A DNA stretch of 8,377 nt, taken from assembly GCA_030599175.1 (NCBI GenBank), contig JAUVON010000104.1:1-8377 (forward strand). The letters run 5' to 3'. The notes under the pieces were generated by a model. That model was not told where the DNA came from, made no database searches, and saw nothing but the letters and a program-made list of their open reading frames with translations. Made by a program: the position numbers and the translations under genes. This stretch comes from Desulfobulbaceae bacterium. Lineage in GTDB: Bacteria > Desulfobacterota > Desulfobulbia > Desulfobulbales > Desulfocapsaceae. Below, in pieces: positions 1 to 6,735 of the stretch. Each line of letters begins with the position of its first letter. Within the stretch, counting starts at the first letter, position 1.

Positions 1-1
1 G

Positions 2-793
2 GAACTTTTTCCCGGAGTCGAACAAATCGCGGTTTTTGATACGGCTTTTCATCAATCCATTCCGCCTCACGCATATCATTATGCTTTGCCCCATGAGCTC
101 TATGAAGAGCAGCGGATACGCAGGTACGGGTTTCACGGCACTTCACATAAATATGTGGCAGCTGAGTGTGCGCAATTGATGGGTAAACCTCTTGAAGAGC
201 TGAATCTGATTACTATTCATTTGGGCAACGGCTGCTCAATGACTGCTATTAAAAATGGCAAGAGTGTTGATACTACTCTTGGGTTTACACCCCTTGAAGG
301 ACTGGTAATGGGGACTCGCAGCGGTGATATTGACCCTGCTATTCATTCTTTTCTTGCCAGAAATTGTGGAATGGATATCGAGGCAATTGACACCATGTTG
401 AACAAGGATTCCGGCCTCAAAGGGTTGTGTGGAATGAATGATATGCGGGATATTCATGAACAGATTTCCCGTGGCAACGAGAGGGCCCGACTGGCTCTTG
501 AGGTGCAGACATATCGTAATCGCAGGTATGTAGGTGCATTTATGGCAGTACTGGGCCGTGTTGATGCTATTGTTTTTACCGCAGGTATTGGTGAAAACGA
601 TCCGGTTGTTCGGTCCAAGACCCTGGAAGGGCTGGAACTCTTTGGTATTATGCTCGATTCTGATGTAAATGATCAGAGAGTGAAGGAGCCCTTGCTGCTC
701 AGTAGTCCGGGTAGCCGCGTACAGGTCTGGGGTATCCCAACAAATGAAGAACTTGCCATTGCCCGTGAAGTGAAATCGGTGTTGGCTAGATAA
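2..793 (+). CDS. ackA: Acetate kinase AckA, 5'-truncated by the window edge
   Basis: Acetate kinase interconverts acetyl phosphate plus ADP with acetate plus ATP in the cytoplasm and is the substrate-level phosphorylation step of acetate formation. The reading frame is open from base 2, so the gene begins left of the window. About 263 residues are present against roughly 400 for the family, so about a third is missing at the N-terminus. Visible family signatures are VFDTAFHQ (its Asp codon at 38-40 matches the catalytic Asp148 of the Methanosarcina enzyme), RRYGFHGTSHKYV, HLGNGCSMTAIKNG, GTRSGDIDP (Arg codon 317-319, matching Arg241) and TAGIGEN near the end. The TTG at 86 is internal, because homologous sequence continues upstream of it. 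The stop is TAA at 791-793. The hydrolase gene follows 41 bp later on the same strand and may be co-transcribed. A pta gene is often adjacent in other genomes but would lie outside the window. Confidence 0.97.
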   Translation, partial: ELFPGVEQIAVFDTAFHQSIPPHAYHYALPHELYEEQRIRRYGFHGTSHKYVAAECAQLMGKPLEELNLITIHLGNGCSMTAIKNGKSVDTTLGFTPLEGLVMGTRSGDIDPAIHSFLARNCGMDIEAIDTMLNKDSGLKGLCGMNDMRDIHEQISRGNERARLALEVQTYRNRRYVGAFMAVLGRVDAIVFTAGIGENDPVVRSKTLEGLELFGIMLDSDVNDQRVKEPLLLSSPGSRVQVWGIPTNEELAIAREVKSVLAR

Positions 794-834
794 ATGTTCA
801 CCTATTACTGTCCCGTCCTGCCTGGTTTACTGTC

Positions 835-1623
835 ATGATAAAAGTTACCCTGTGGATGGTCTTTCTCGCTGCTGTTTCCTACCTGATCATGTGCGTGCTT
901 CTCTACGCCAGGCAGCGTTCAATGATCTATTATCCGACTCATCCCACAAATTCGGGCGAGGCGAAGGTTATATGGCTTTCCCATGAGGGGCAGTCACTGA
1001 AGGTCTGGCATATTCCCGGCAGTAGTGATCGCGCTCTCATTTACTTCGGAGGTAACGCGGAAGATGTTGCCATGAATATTCCACAGTTCAAACGCCTCTT
1101 CCCCGAATATTCCATTTATGTGCATAATTATCGCGGTTATGGCGGCAGCACGGGTAAGGCTTCAGAAACTGCACTCTTTTCCGATGCTGGTGCACTTTAT
1201 GACTATGTTAAGACGAAATACCAGGAAATTTCAGTGATAGGAAGGAGCCTGGGCACCGGGGTTGCGGTCTATCTGGCTTCGGAAAAAAAGGTAAGCCGAC
1301 TGGTGCTCGTAACACCCTATGACAGTATGGTTAACCTGGCTAGAAACTATTATTTCCAGGTTCCCGTGTCATTGTTGTTAAAAGACAAATTTGATTCACT
1401 CAGCCGGGCCGGGAGCTTAGCGACACCGACCCTGGTGCTCATAGCAGAACATGATGAAGTCATCCCGCGCAAGAGACCAGACGCCCTTGTTTCAGCATTG
1501 AATCCGGAAATTACCAGGGTGGATGTTATCAAAGGTGCAGGCCATAACACCATTGGTTCATATCCGCAGTATGAAAAGGCTCTGAGCGCATTTCTTGATA
1601 AGCCTCAACCGGCAGAGAAATAA
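835..1623 (+). CDS. Membrane-anchored alpha/beta hydrolase (BEM46/ABHD13-like serine hydrolase)
   Basis: A 262-residue serine hydrolase of unknown substrate. Residues about 4-24 form one hydrophobic N-terminal segment, probably an uncleaved membrane anchor, followed by QRSMIYYPT, which is typical of BEM46-type hydrolases. The alpha/beta hydrolase parts appear in order: an oxyanion-region FGGNAED near 71-77, NYRGYGGSTG near 98-107, the nucleophile elbow GRSLG with Ser138, the acid Asp207 in AEHDEVIP, and His237 in GAGHNTI. The triad therefore looks complete. The catalytic domain most likely faces the periplasm, but orientation cannot be proved here. ATG 835 is chosen because it includes the whole anchor; no good Shine-Dalgarno sequence precedes it, so translation could be weak or coupled to ackA 41 bp upstream. 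The gene ends 6 bp from the 3' end of convergent lhgO. Family members are annotated variously as esterases, lipases or thioesterases, and I cannot choose among these. Confidence 0.9.
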   Translation: MIKVTLWMVFLAAVSYLIMCVLLYARQRSMIYYPTHPTNSGEAKVIWLSHEGQSLKVWHIPGSSDRALIYFGGNAEDVAMNIPQFKRLFPEYSIYVHNYRGYGGSTGKASETALFSDAGALYDYVKTKYQEISVIGRSLGTGVAVYLASEKKVSRLVLVTPYDSMVNLARNYYFQVPVSLLLKDKFDSLSRAGSLATPTLVLIAEHDEVIPRKRPDALVSALNPEITRVDVIKGAGHNTIGSYPQYEKALSAFLDKPQPAEK

Positions 1624-1629
1624 TATGGT

Positions 1630-2838
1630 TCAGTCCAGCTGAAAATTTTCCGCTACTTTCTGGCAGACGTATTCACCGATGGGTATGGCCGATGTTGCCG
1701 CCGGCGATGGTGCGTTGCAGACATGAAATGAGCGTTTACTTTCAGCGAATAAAAAATCGTGAACCAGGCTGCCATCGCGTTTCACTGCCTGGGCTCTGAT
1801 GCCGACCGGATACGGAAGAAGATCCGCCAGCGAAAGCTCGGGGCAGTATTTACGCACACGTTTCAAATATCCCGGCTTGTAAAAGGAATCTTTCATCTCT
1901 CCGACTCCGGAGATGAGATTGGAGCCGATGACTTTCCAGAACCCCGGAAATCTCAGCATATCCAGACTGTCTCTCAGGTCAAGGTTGAAACGGCCGTATC
2001 CTTCACGTTTCCATCCCAGCACCGCGTTAGGGCCGATGGTCACAGAGCCGTCAATCATGCGGGTCAGATGTACGCCCAGAAACGGCAGGTCAGGGTCTGG
2101 GATCGGATAAATCAGATGATTGACGATCCGGTTATGTCTAGCTGGAAGTTGGTAATACTCACCGCGAAAGGGCACGATTTGAAAATCGATATCGATGCCG
2201 ATCATAGCGGCTATTCGATCTGCCTCCAAACCGCTGCAAGCAACAAGATAGAGGGATTGGAACAATTCACTGCCCGATCGAACCTGTACCGCATCACTGT
2301 TTTCCTGAAGATTGGTAACAGTTTTTCCTGTTAGTATCCGGCCACCTATGGTAACAAACAGTTCAGCCATGCGGGAGCAAATTTCAGAGTAATCTGTGAT
2401 TCCTGTAGCGGGTATCAAGAGGGCCCCTGCTCCGGTAATCTGCGGTTCTTTTGCCCTCAGCTCTGTCTCGGATAATCGATGGGTTACGATTCCATTTTGA
2501 ACGCACCGGTTTTCCAGACTTGCCATACGTTCCAATTCCACATCATCCGTGGCAACAAGAATTTTACCGCATTGTTCCACCGGCAGCTCATGCTCCCTGC
2601 AAAAAGCAAAAGTCGCGGCTGCACCACGTTTACAGAAGTCGGCCTTAAGACTGCCCGGCTGATAATAAACGCCTGCATGGATAACACCGGAGTTTCGACC
2701 CGTCTGGTGCCGGGCCAGGGACGGCTCTTTTTCAAGCAATAAAATTGCAGCATCGGGGTATCGAATCTGGAGTTGCCAGGCTGTAGATATTCCAACAATC
2801 CCGCCGCCGATCAGGATAAAGTCATATTTTTTCATCAT
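1630..2838 (-). CDS. lhgO: L-2-hydroxyglutarate oxidase LhgO (FAD-dependent)
   Basis: A FAD enzyme of the DAO superfamily that oxidises L-2-hydroxyglutarate to 2-oxoglutarate; the E. coli enzyme passes the electrons to the quinone pool. At 402 residues it has normal family length. The N-terminal dinucleotide-binding fold is clear: GGGIVG at residues 11-16, ending in acidic Glu36 that would hold the FAD ribose. The family signature follows at 44-59 (HQTGRNSGVIHAGVYY) and continues into PGSLKADFC. Later blocks are PFRGEYY, PDPDLPFLGVHLTR, GPNAVLGWKREGY, and a C-terminal GIRAQAVKRDGSLVHDF followed by NAPSPAATSAIPIG, all typical of LhgO. Two adjacent ATG codons (2838-2836 and 2835-2833) could both start; only a weak GGATGG lies upstream, and it suits the second slightly better. 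The gene is divergent from the 3073 membrane protein and convergent with the hydrolase. Glycerol-3-phosphate dehydrogenase-like paralogues share the fold, but the signature favours LhgO. Confidence 0.92.
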   Translation of the reverse strand: MMKKYDFILIGGGIVGISTAWQLQIRYPDAAILLLEKEPSLARHQTGRNSGVIHAGVYYQPGSLKADFCKRGAAATFAFCREHELPVEQCGKILVATDDVELERMASLENRCVQNGIVTHRLSETELRAKEPQITGAGALLIPATGITDYSEICSRMAELFVTIGGRILTGKTVTNLQENSDAVQVRSGSELFQSLYLVACSGLEADRIAAMIGIDIDFQIVPFRGEYYQLPARHNRIVNHLIYPIPDPDLPFLGVHLTRMIDGSVTIGPNAVLGWKREGYGRFNLDLRDSLDMLRFPGFWKVIGSNLISGVGEMKDSFYKPGYLKRVRKYCPELSLADLLPYPVGIRAQAVKRDGSLVHDFLFAESKRSFHVCNAPSPAATSAIPIGEYVCQKVAENFQLD

Positions 2839-2921
2839 CTACCATCCAATAAGAGGCCTTCCTGTTATTTTCGATTTGTTGGGGTTTGGCTCAGGACAAC
2901 AAAGGATACGCTATCTTAAAG

Positions 2922-2945
2922 GAAGTGAAAAGCTATTTTCTCTTC
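2922..2945. repeat. Imperfect inverted repeat (possible operator or leader hairpin)
   Basis: The arms 2922-2931 (GAAGTGAAAA) and 2936-2945 (TTTTCTCTTC) pair at 9 of 10 positions around the 4-base GCTA spacer, with one T/T mismatch at 2926/2941. It sits about 85 bp upstream of lhgO and about 130 bp upstream of the membrane protein gene. It could be a dyad operator or a small hairpin in a leader RNA. The AT-rich arms make chance occurrence quite possible. Confidence 0.35.
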
Positions 2946-3057
2946 GATGCTTTACTGCCGGGAAATCGTCTAATATTATCGATTTGAAATATATTGAAAC
3001 AGCTTTGTAAATAAGTTAGGTTTTATCTTCCTCAGTTGATGATGTTCATTCCTGGGT

Positions 3058-3064
3058 AAGGGAG
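3058..3064 (+). promoter_or_regulatory. Shine-Dalgarno site of the membrane protein gene
   Basis: AAGGGAG, preceded by T, resembles TAAGGAG closely and ends 8 bases before ATG 3073. It is the best ribosome binding site in the window and fixes that start codon. Confidence 0.75.
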
Positions 3065-3072
3065 TTGTTTTT

Positions 3073-4938
3073 ATGGAAATTCTATCAAAGAAAAATGGCT
3101 GGTTTTTATTTCTGAGCCTTCTCAGCTGTTGTTTCTATATTTTTCTTTTGAGTAAACGGGCTCATGTAGAGATTGAGGTTGAGGTAAGCCAGGAAAGCTT
3201 TTTCAGGATTTTCTGGGCGGAGCCGGGAGGACACTATTCTGAAAACAGGATGGTCGGAACTTTTATTCATCCTGATCGGCTAAAATATGGTTTTTTTCTC
3301 ACTGATCTCAATAAGGTTGAACGGTTGCGAATTGATACGCATCAGTATGCGGGAACAGCAACTCTAAAATCGATTACAATTCATCAGCAGGGCTTTCTGC
3401 CGATTATTCTCTCAGCATCTCCCGGCCTGGGTTCTCTTATACCTTTTCAGCAAATTGAGGAGTACAGGGTTGATGAGTCAGGTCTCTGGCTGCGTTCATC
3501 CGGTAACGATCCCAGCTTCGAACTTACCCCTCAGTTACATCCTGTTGCGATTGATAAGCTGGCATGGATCACTGAACTTACACTTGTCTTCCTGGCAGCC
3601 TGGTTTCTAATATGGGGCTGCTCATTGCTTATTGTCAATTTCCGTTTTGTGCCGATGATGCTGTTCGGGGCATGGCTGCTGATCATTGTCATGGCTGTCC
3701 TGAGTGAACGTAATGTTCATCCTGATGAATATGTGCATCTTGCAGCCATTGACTACTACCAGGACAACTGGCTGCCGCCGCTGATCGAAGATGAATCAAT
3801 TCGGGGAACCTATAGTGCTTACGGTAATTCCCGGCTTAACGATCGTGAACTCTATTATCTGGTGGCCGGCAAATTTCAGCAGGCCATCTCAGCATTTGAG
3901 TTGAAAGATTATCTTGCGAAGAGAAGCTTTAATGTGATCCTTTTTGGTCTTATACTGATCTATGCCATAAAACACCGGTGTGCCCGGTTTGTGTCACTTC
4001 CTCTGCTACTCTCCCCTCAACTGTGGTACGTATTCAGTTACTGCAATTCCGACGCCTTTGCCCTTTTTCTCGCTTTCATAATTGGCTGTGAACTGGTCTG
4101 CAGTAGAAGTGTTTTCAATCGTTTTCTGGAGACTGAGTCTGCCGGACGGATGCTTTTTTCGCTCCTTTATCTGGGGCCACTTCTCGGTGCTCTGTTTCTC
4201 TTGAAGAAAAATTATTATCCGCTGATCGTTTTTGTTGCAGTGGTCATGGTTATCAAAATAATCAGGAACTCAAGTGTCGAGAAGAGGAAACAACTTATAT
4301 TTCGGCTTACCTCCATCGTAGTTATCGGCCTTGCCCTTTTTGGAGGCAGGGTCGCCGCCGATTACCATGTTAATGGCTTTGACCGGCAGGCGAAGTTGAC
4401 GTCGGCAAAACAGATGTATGCAAAGCATGGTTTTAAACCGGACAGCACTATCGAAGAAAGGGCTGGAACTTTGTTTTTAAAAAAACGGGGAGTAACACTT
4501 AAGTCCATCCTGGTAGACTATAATTGGCTTGAGCATACATTCAGGAGTGGATTTGGTCTCTATGGATATTTTACGATAACTGCTCCTGATATTTATTATA
4601 ATCTGGTCAGGTGGGCGGTCGGCTTACTTGCACTCTTTCTTTTTCTTTCAATTTTCATACGGGGGGGAATCGACAACAGTAGTCTGGCTGTTACTGTGTT
4701 GCTGTTATCCTCAATGCTTGCTGCTGTCTCTTTGAATCGTTCATGGACACTGGATCTGCAGGCCCAGGGGAGGTATCTCTTTGTTATTCTTCCGATGGTC
4801 GCAATCCTGTACGGTATTGCGAGGAAGGCTGTGGACAGAACTATTTTATCAGTTGGTGTTTTTATACTGTACGGCTTGAGTGCATACTCGTTTATCTGTT
4901 ATGGCCTGGTCAGAATACCCAAAGTTCTGGTCATGTAA
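3073..4938 (+). CDS. Polytopic membrane protein, DUF2142/GT-C glycosyltransferase-like
   Basis: A 621-residue inner-membrane protein. Residues about 9-27 form a first membrane segment. Residues about 30-160 are a soluble, strand-rich domain, probably periplasmic (for example ERLRIDTHQYAGTATLKSITI), resembling a carbohydrate-binding-like sandwich. From about 165 onward there are roughly ten further hydrophobic segments. The first large loop carries HPDEYVH (216-222), with the Asp-Glu pair and nearby His expected of GT-C enzymes that use lipid-phosphate-linked sugars. NSDAFA (325-330) and QGRYLFVILP (565-574) match positions seen in DUF2142 and related GT-C proteins. The likely role, inferred only, is transfer of a sugar from a polyprenyl-phosphate carrier during surface glycan synthesis. 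No glycan genes flank it, so it looks like an orphan. It has a strong Shine-Dalgarno site, is divergent from lhgO and is convergent with ycaO 11 bp away. It could instead be a non-enzymatic relative. Confidence 0.8.
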   Translation: MEILSKKNGWFLFLSLLSCCFYIFLLSKRAHVEIEVEVSQESFFRIFWAEPGGHYSENRMVGTFIHPDRLKYGFFLTDLNKVERLRIDTHQYAGTATLKSITIHQQGFLPIILSASPGLGSLIPFQQIEEYRVDESGLWLRSSGNDPSFELTPQLHPVAIDKLAWITELTLVFLAAWFLIWGCSLLIVNFRFVPMMLFGAWLLIIVMAVLSERNVHPDEYVHLAAIDYYQDNWLPPLIEDESIRGTYSAYGNSRLNDRELYYLVAGKFQQAISAFELKDYLAKRSFNVILFGLILIYAIKHRCARFVSLPLLLSPQLWYVFSYCNSDAFALFLAFIIGCELVCSRSVFNRFLETESAGRMLFSLLYLGPLLGALFLLKKNYYPLIVFVAVVMVIKIIRNSSVEKRKQLIFRLTSIVVIGLALFGGRVAADYHVNGFDRQAKLTSAKQMYAKHGFKPDSTIEERAGTLFLKKRGVTLKSILVDYNWLEHTFRSGFGLYGYFTITAPDIYYNLVRWAVGLLALFLFLSIFIRGGIDNSSLAVTVLLLSSMLAAVSLNRSWTLDLQAQGRYLFVILPMVAILYGIARKAVDRTILSVGVFILYGLSAYSFICYGLVRIPKVLVM

Positions 4939-4973
4939 TAGTTCCTCAGCTATATCATGACTGGCTGTTTTTT
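4930..4973 (+). terminator. Possible terminator at the convergent 3' ends
   Basis: GTCATG (4930-4935) pairs perfectly with CATGAC (4956-4961). Inside it, ATAG (4938-4941) pairs with CTAT (4950-4953) after a 2x2 internal mismatch, leaving an 8-base loop. A run of six T follows at 4968-4973 on the + strand, but six bases separate it from the stem, so this is not a textbook intrinsic terminator. It spans the stop of the membrane protein gene and the end of ycaO. No T-run follows the stem on the minus strand. Confidence 0.35.
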
Positions 4974-6716
4974 CACTTCATCGAGTTGGTTGTAAAGCTT
5001 GAGAAGATTAGCATGGTTTGCTGAAATTTTCTGCCAGCTATCTGCAAATGTGAGTCCGGGAAATGTGAGTTCGGCTGCAATTATTTTTTCAGCTTCATGG
5101 ATCATCTCCTCTTTATAATAGAGTCTGAGGCCTTTGGAGTAGCTTGATATTTCCCCCTTTTGTACAATGAAACCCAGGAGAGTGGTCAGAAGCCTGAAAA
5201 GGGTTTGACGGGGTTGTTTCAGGCCGCCATGGTCACAGCACCAGTTGCACCACTCATAAGCATCTTCATGTCTCTGCAGGGCAAGATAGAGTAATGCTCT
5301 GAGCTCGCCGACAGAAAGCAGGTACCATGCTGAATCCGGATCGAAAAGAACACCGATAAGATCCGAGATACGAGACTGGTCACTAAGATTCATTGACTCA
5401 ACGGTTTCTAAAACAGTGCTGAGCTCATCAGAGTTCAGACGTGGCAGGTGCAGCAGTTGTCTGCGGATCGTTGAGCCGCTGTTCTTGTTATTCCAGATCA
5501 GGTCATCAACAGGATAAATTTCAGACATCCCGGGTACAATAATCCTGCAGGCCGACATACCGCAATGGTTGTAATCGGCAGTGTATATCCGGTAGCCGCA
5601 ATTTTCAATGAGCGTTCGCAAAAGCAAATATTCTTTTTGAGTCGTACCTGAGAAATCCCATGGAGTAAAAGGATAGTCGGGTTTGGTCTTGAACATATCC
5701 CAGGAGAGGAAGCCATCTGAATTGATAAAGTGGCTTTCCAGATTAAAGCTGTCCGCTGCAAGTGACAGCTCATGAACCGGAGGGCTGAAAGAACCGAGTT
5801 GGTCCAGTTGTCGGCCCTGGAGCAATTCAGTCAGGGTTCGTTCGATTGCAGTTTCAAAACGGTAGCTTGCCCCAAAGGCAGCGTATGCGCCGCCGCTTGC
5901 AGGGTGAGCCAGGAGAACACAGATAACAGGAAATTTACCGCCCAGAGAGCAGTCCTTGACCATGACCGTCATATGGTGCTTTGAAAGTTCACTGAGGATG
6001 GAATTGATTTTCGGATATCTTTTGATTACACCCGGGGGGATATCCGGTAAGGCTACGCCATTGGCAATGACATGGTTTTTGACATATCTTTCAATTATTT
6101 CGGAAAGCGCCTGGGAGTAGCATTCACTCCTGCTGTTTCCCGCAGCCATACCATTACTTACATAGAGATTATTGAGGATACTGACGGGGAAATATATAAT
6201 TTCCTCTGAACTGATATCTGTAAAAGGCAGACTGCAGATCCCCCTGTCTGACGGATTACTGTTATGGTCAAATAAGTGGCTGCATCGCAATTCATTGTCA
6301 GGATCATAGAGTTGGAGCAGGTCACTGTTTAAGAGTTTCAACCTCTCGGGGAAATTGAGGGGAATACGATCTTCGGTTTTTACAGGGAACCATTTTTCGC
6401 CGGGATAGAATAGAAAAGAGTTTTTTCTGCTCTCATTACCTAAATAATAATCGGAGAAGAAAAAATTGGTGGAGAGTCGCTCCAGGTATTCACCTAACGC
6501 ACTTGCAAGAGATGCCTGTTTTGATGTTCCTTTGCCATTCGTATAGAGGTATTCACACTCTTTAGACCGAAGGTGAACAGACCAGCAATTTGGCGCAGGA
6601 TTTAACCAGGACGCAGGTTCAGCGGCAAAACCGATCCTGTCAAGCAGGCCCGTTGCTCTGGCAATTGTCTCTACAAGGGGTGCGTCTTTGCCGGCAGGAA
6701 GAGTTTGAGGGGCCAT
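4950..6716 (-). CDS. ycaO: YcaO, S12 methylthiotransferase accessory factor (YcaO domain plus C-terminal helical region)
   Basis: A YcaO-superfamily protein collinear along its whole length with E. coli YcaO (588 versus 586 residues). In E. coli, YcaO is linked to beta-methylthiolation of ribosomal protein S12 by RimO; its reaction is not fully defined, but YcaO folds bind ATP and activate amide carbonyls. The expected ATP/Mg residues are present: Glu76 and Glu79 in GEYLER (75-80), Glu206, Glu209 and Arg210 in SEIIERY (205-211), and Arg302 in ERTLTELLQGR. Other near-identical blocks are EPASWLNPAPN, TNGKGTSKQA, NLYVSNGMAAGN, SWDMFK, DFSGTT and ACRIIVPGMSEIYP. Residues about 440-588 match the helical, TPR-like C-terminus. 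ATG 6716 aligns with the E. coli start; only a weak TAAGAAA precedes it. The gene follows the GlcF-like gene by 19 bp. No TfuA, dehydrogenase or precursor-peptide gene is adjacent, which argues against a RiPP role. Confidence 0.93.
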   Translation of the reverse strand: MAPQTLPAGKDAPLVETIARATGLLDRIGFAAEPASWLNPAPNCWSVHLRSKECEYLYTNGKGTSKQASLASALGEYLERLSTNFFFSDYYLGNESRKNSFLFYPGEKWFPVKTEDRIPLNFPERLKLLNSDLLQLYDPDNELRCSHLFDHNSNPSDRGICSLPFTDISSEEIIYFPVSILNNLYVSNGMAAGNSRSECYSQALSEIIERYVKNHVIANGVALPDIPPGVIKRYPKINSILSELSKHHMTVMVKDCSLGGKFPVICVLLAHPASGGAYAAFGASYRFETAIERTLTELLQGRQLDQLGSFSPPVHELSLAADSFNLESHFINSDGFLSWDMFKTKPDYPFTPWDFSGTTQKEYLLLRTLIENCGYRIYTADYNHCGMSACRIIVPGMSEIYPVDDLIWNNKNSGSTIRRQLLHLPRLNSDELSTVLETVESMNLSDQSRISDLIGVLFDPDSAWYLLSVGELRALLYLALQRHEDAYEWCNWCCDHGGLKQPRQTLFRLLTTLLGFIVQKGEISSYSKGLRLYYKEEMIHEAEKIIAAELTFPGLTFADSWQKISANHANLLKLYNQLDEVKKQPVMI

Positions 6717-6735
6717 AGTTTCTTACGGCGGTACC

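Larger units (their letters stand above)
2839..3072. promoter_or_regulatory. Divergent intergenic region carrying the start regions of lhgO and the membrane protein gene
   Basis: This 234-bp AT-rich gap lies between two divergent genes and must hold whatever promoters they have. No strong sigma-70 pair stands out. Two TTGAAA hexamers lie 10 bp apart (2984-2989 and 2994-2999), one helical turn, upstream of an AT-rich GTAAATA at 3007-3013. They could be a -35 element or a regulator site for the rightward gene, but the -10 match is poor. An inverted repeat at 2922-2945 is listed separately. No small ORF with a plausible ribosome binding site is seen. Confidence 0.4.

Noticed and set aside
86..793. 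Short acetate kinase starting at TTG 86
   Set aside because: Conserved sequence including the VFDTAFHQ active-site block continues upstream in the same frame to base 2, so the TTG is internal.
1629..1648. Small hairpin TTCAG...CTGAA followed by a short T run between the hydrolase and lhgO
   Set aside because: The stem is only 5 bp and AT-rich, the T tract is four bases and it lies within lhgO coding sequence; too weak to call a terminator.
1759..2334. 191-residue + strand open frame opposite lhgO
   Set aside because: It is antisense to a well-conserved gene, has no recognisable motif or good ribosome binding site, and is rich in low-likelihood residues; it is a shadow of lhgO.
2984..3013. 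Sigma-70 promoter TTGAAA / GTAAAT for the membrane protein gene
   Set aside because: The -35 fits, but the -10 fails at the key first two positions; kept only as a remark on the intergenic region.
4743..5024. 93-residue + strand open frame overlapping the membrane protein end and ycaO
   Set aside because: It is in another frame of one real gene and antisense to another, with no family resemblance.
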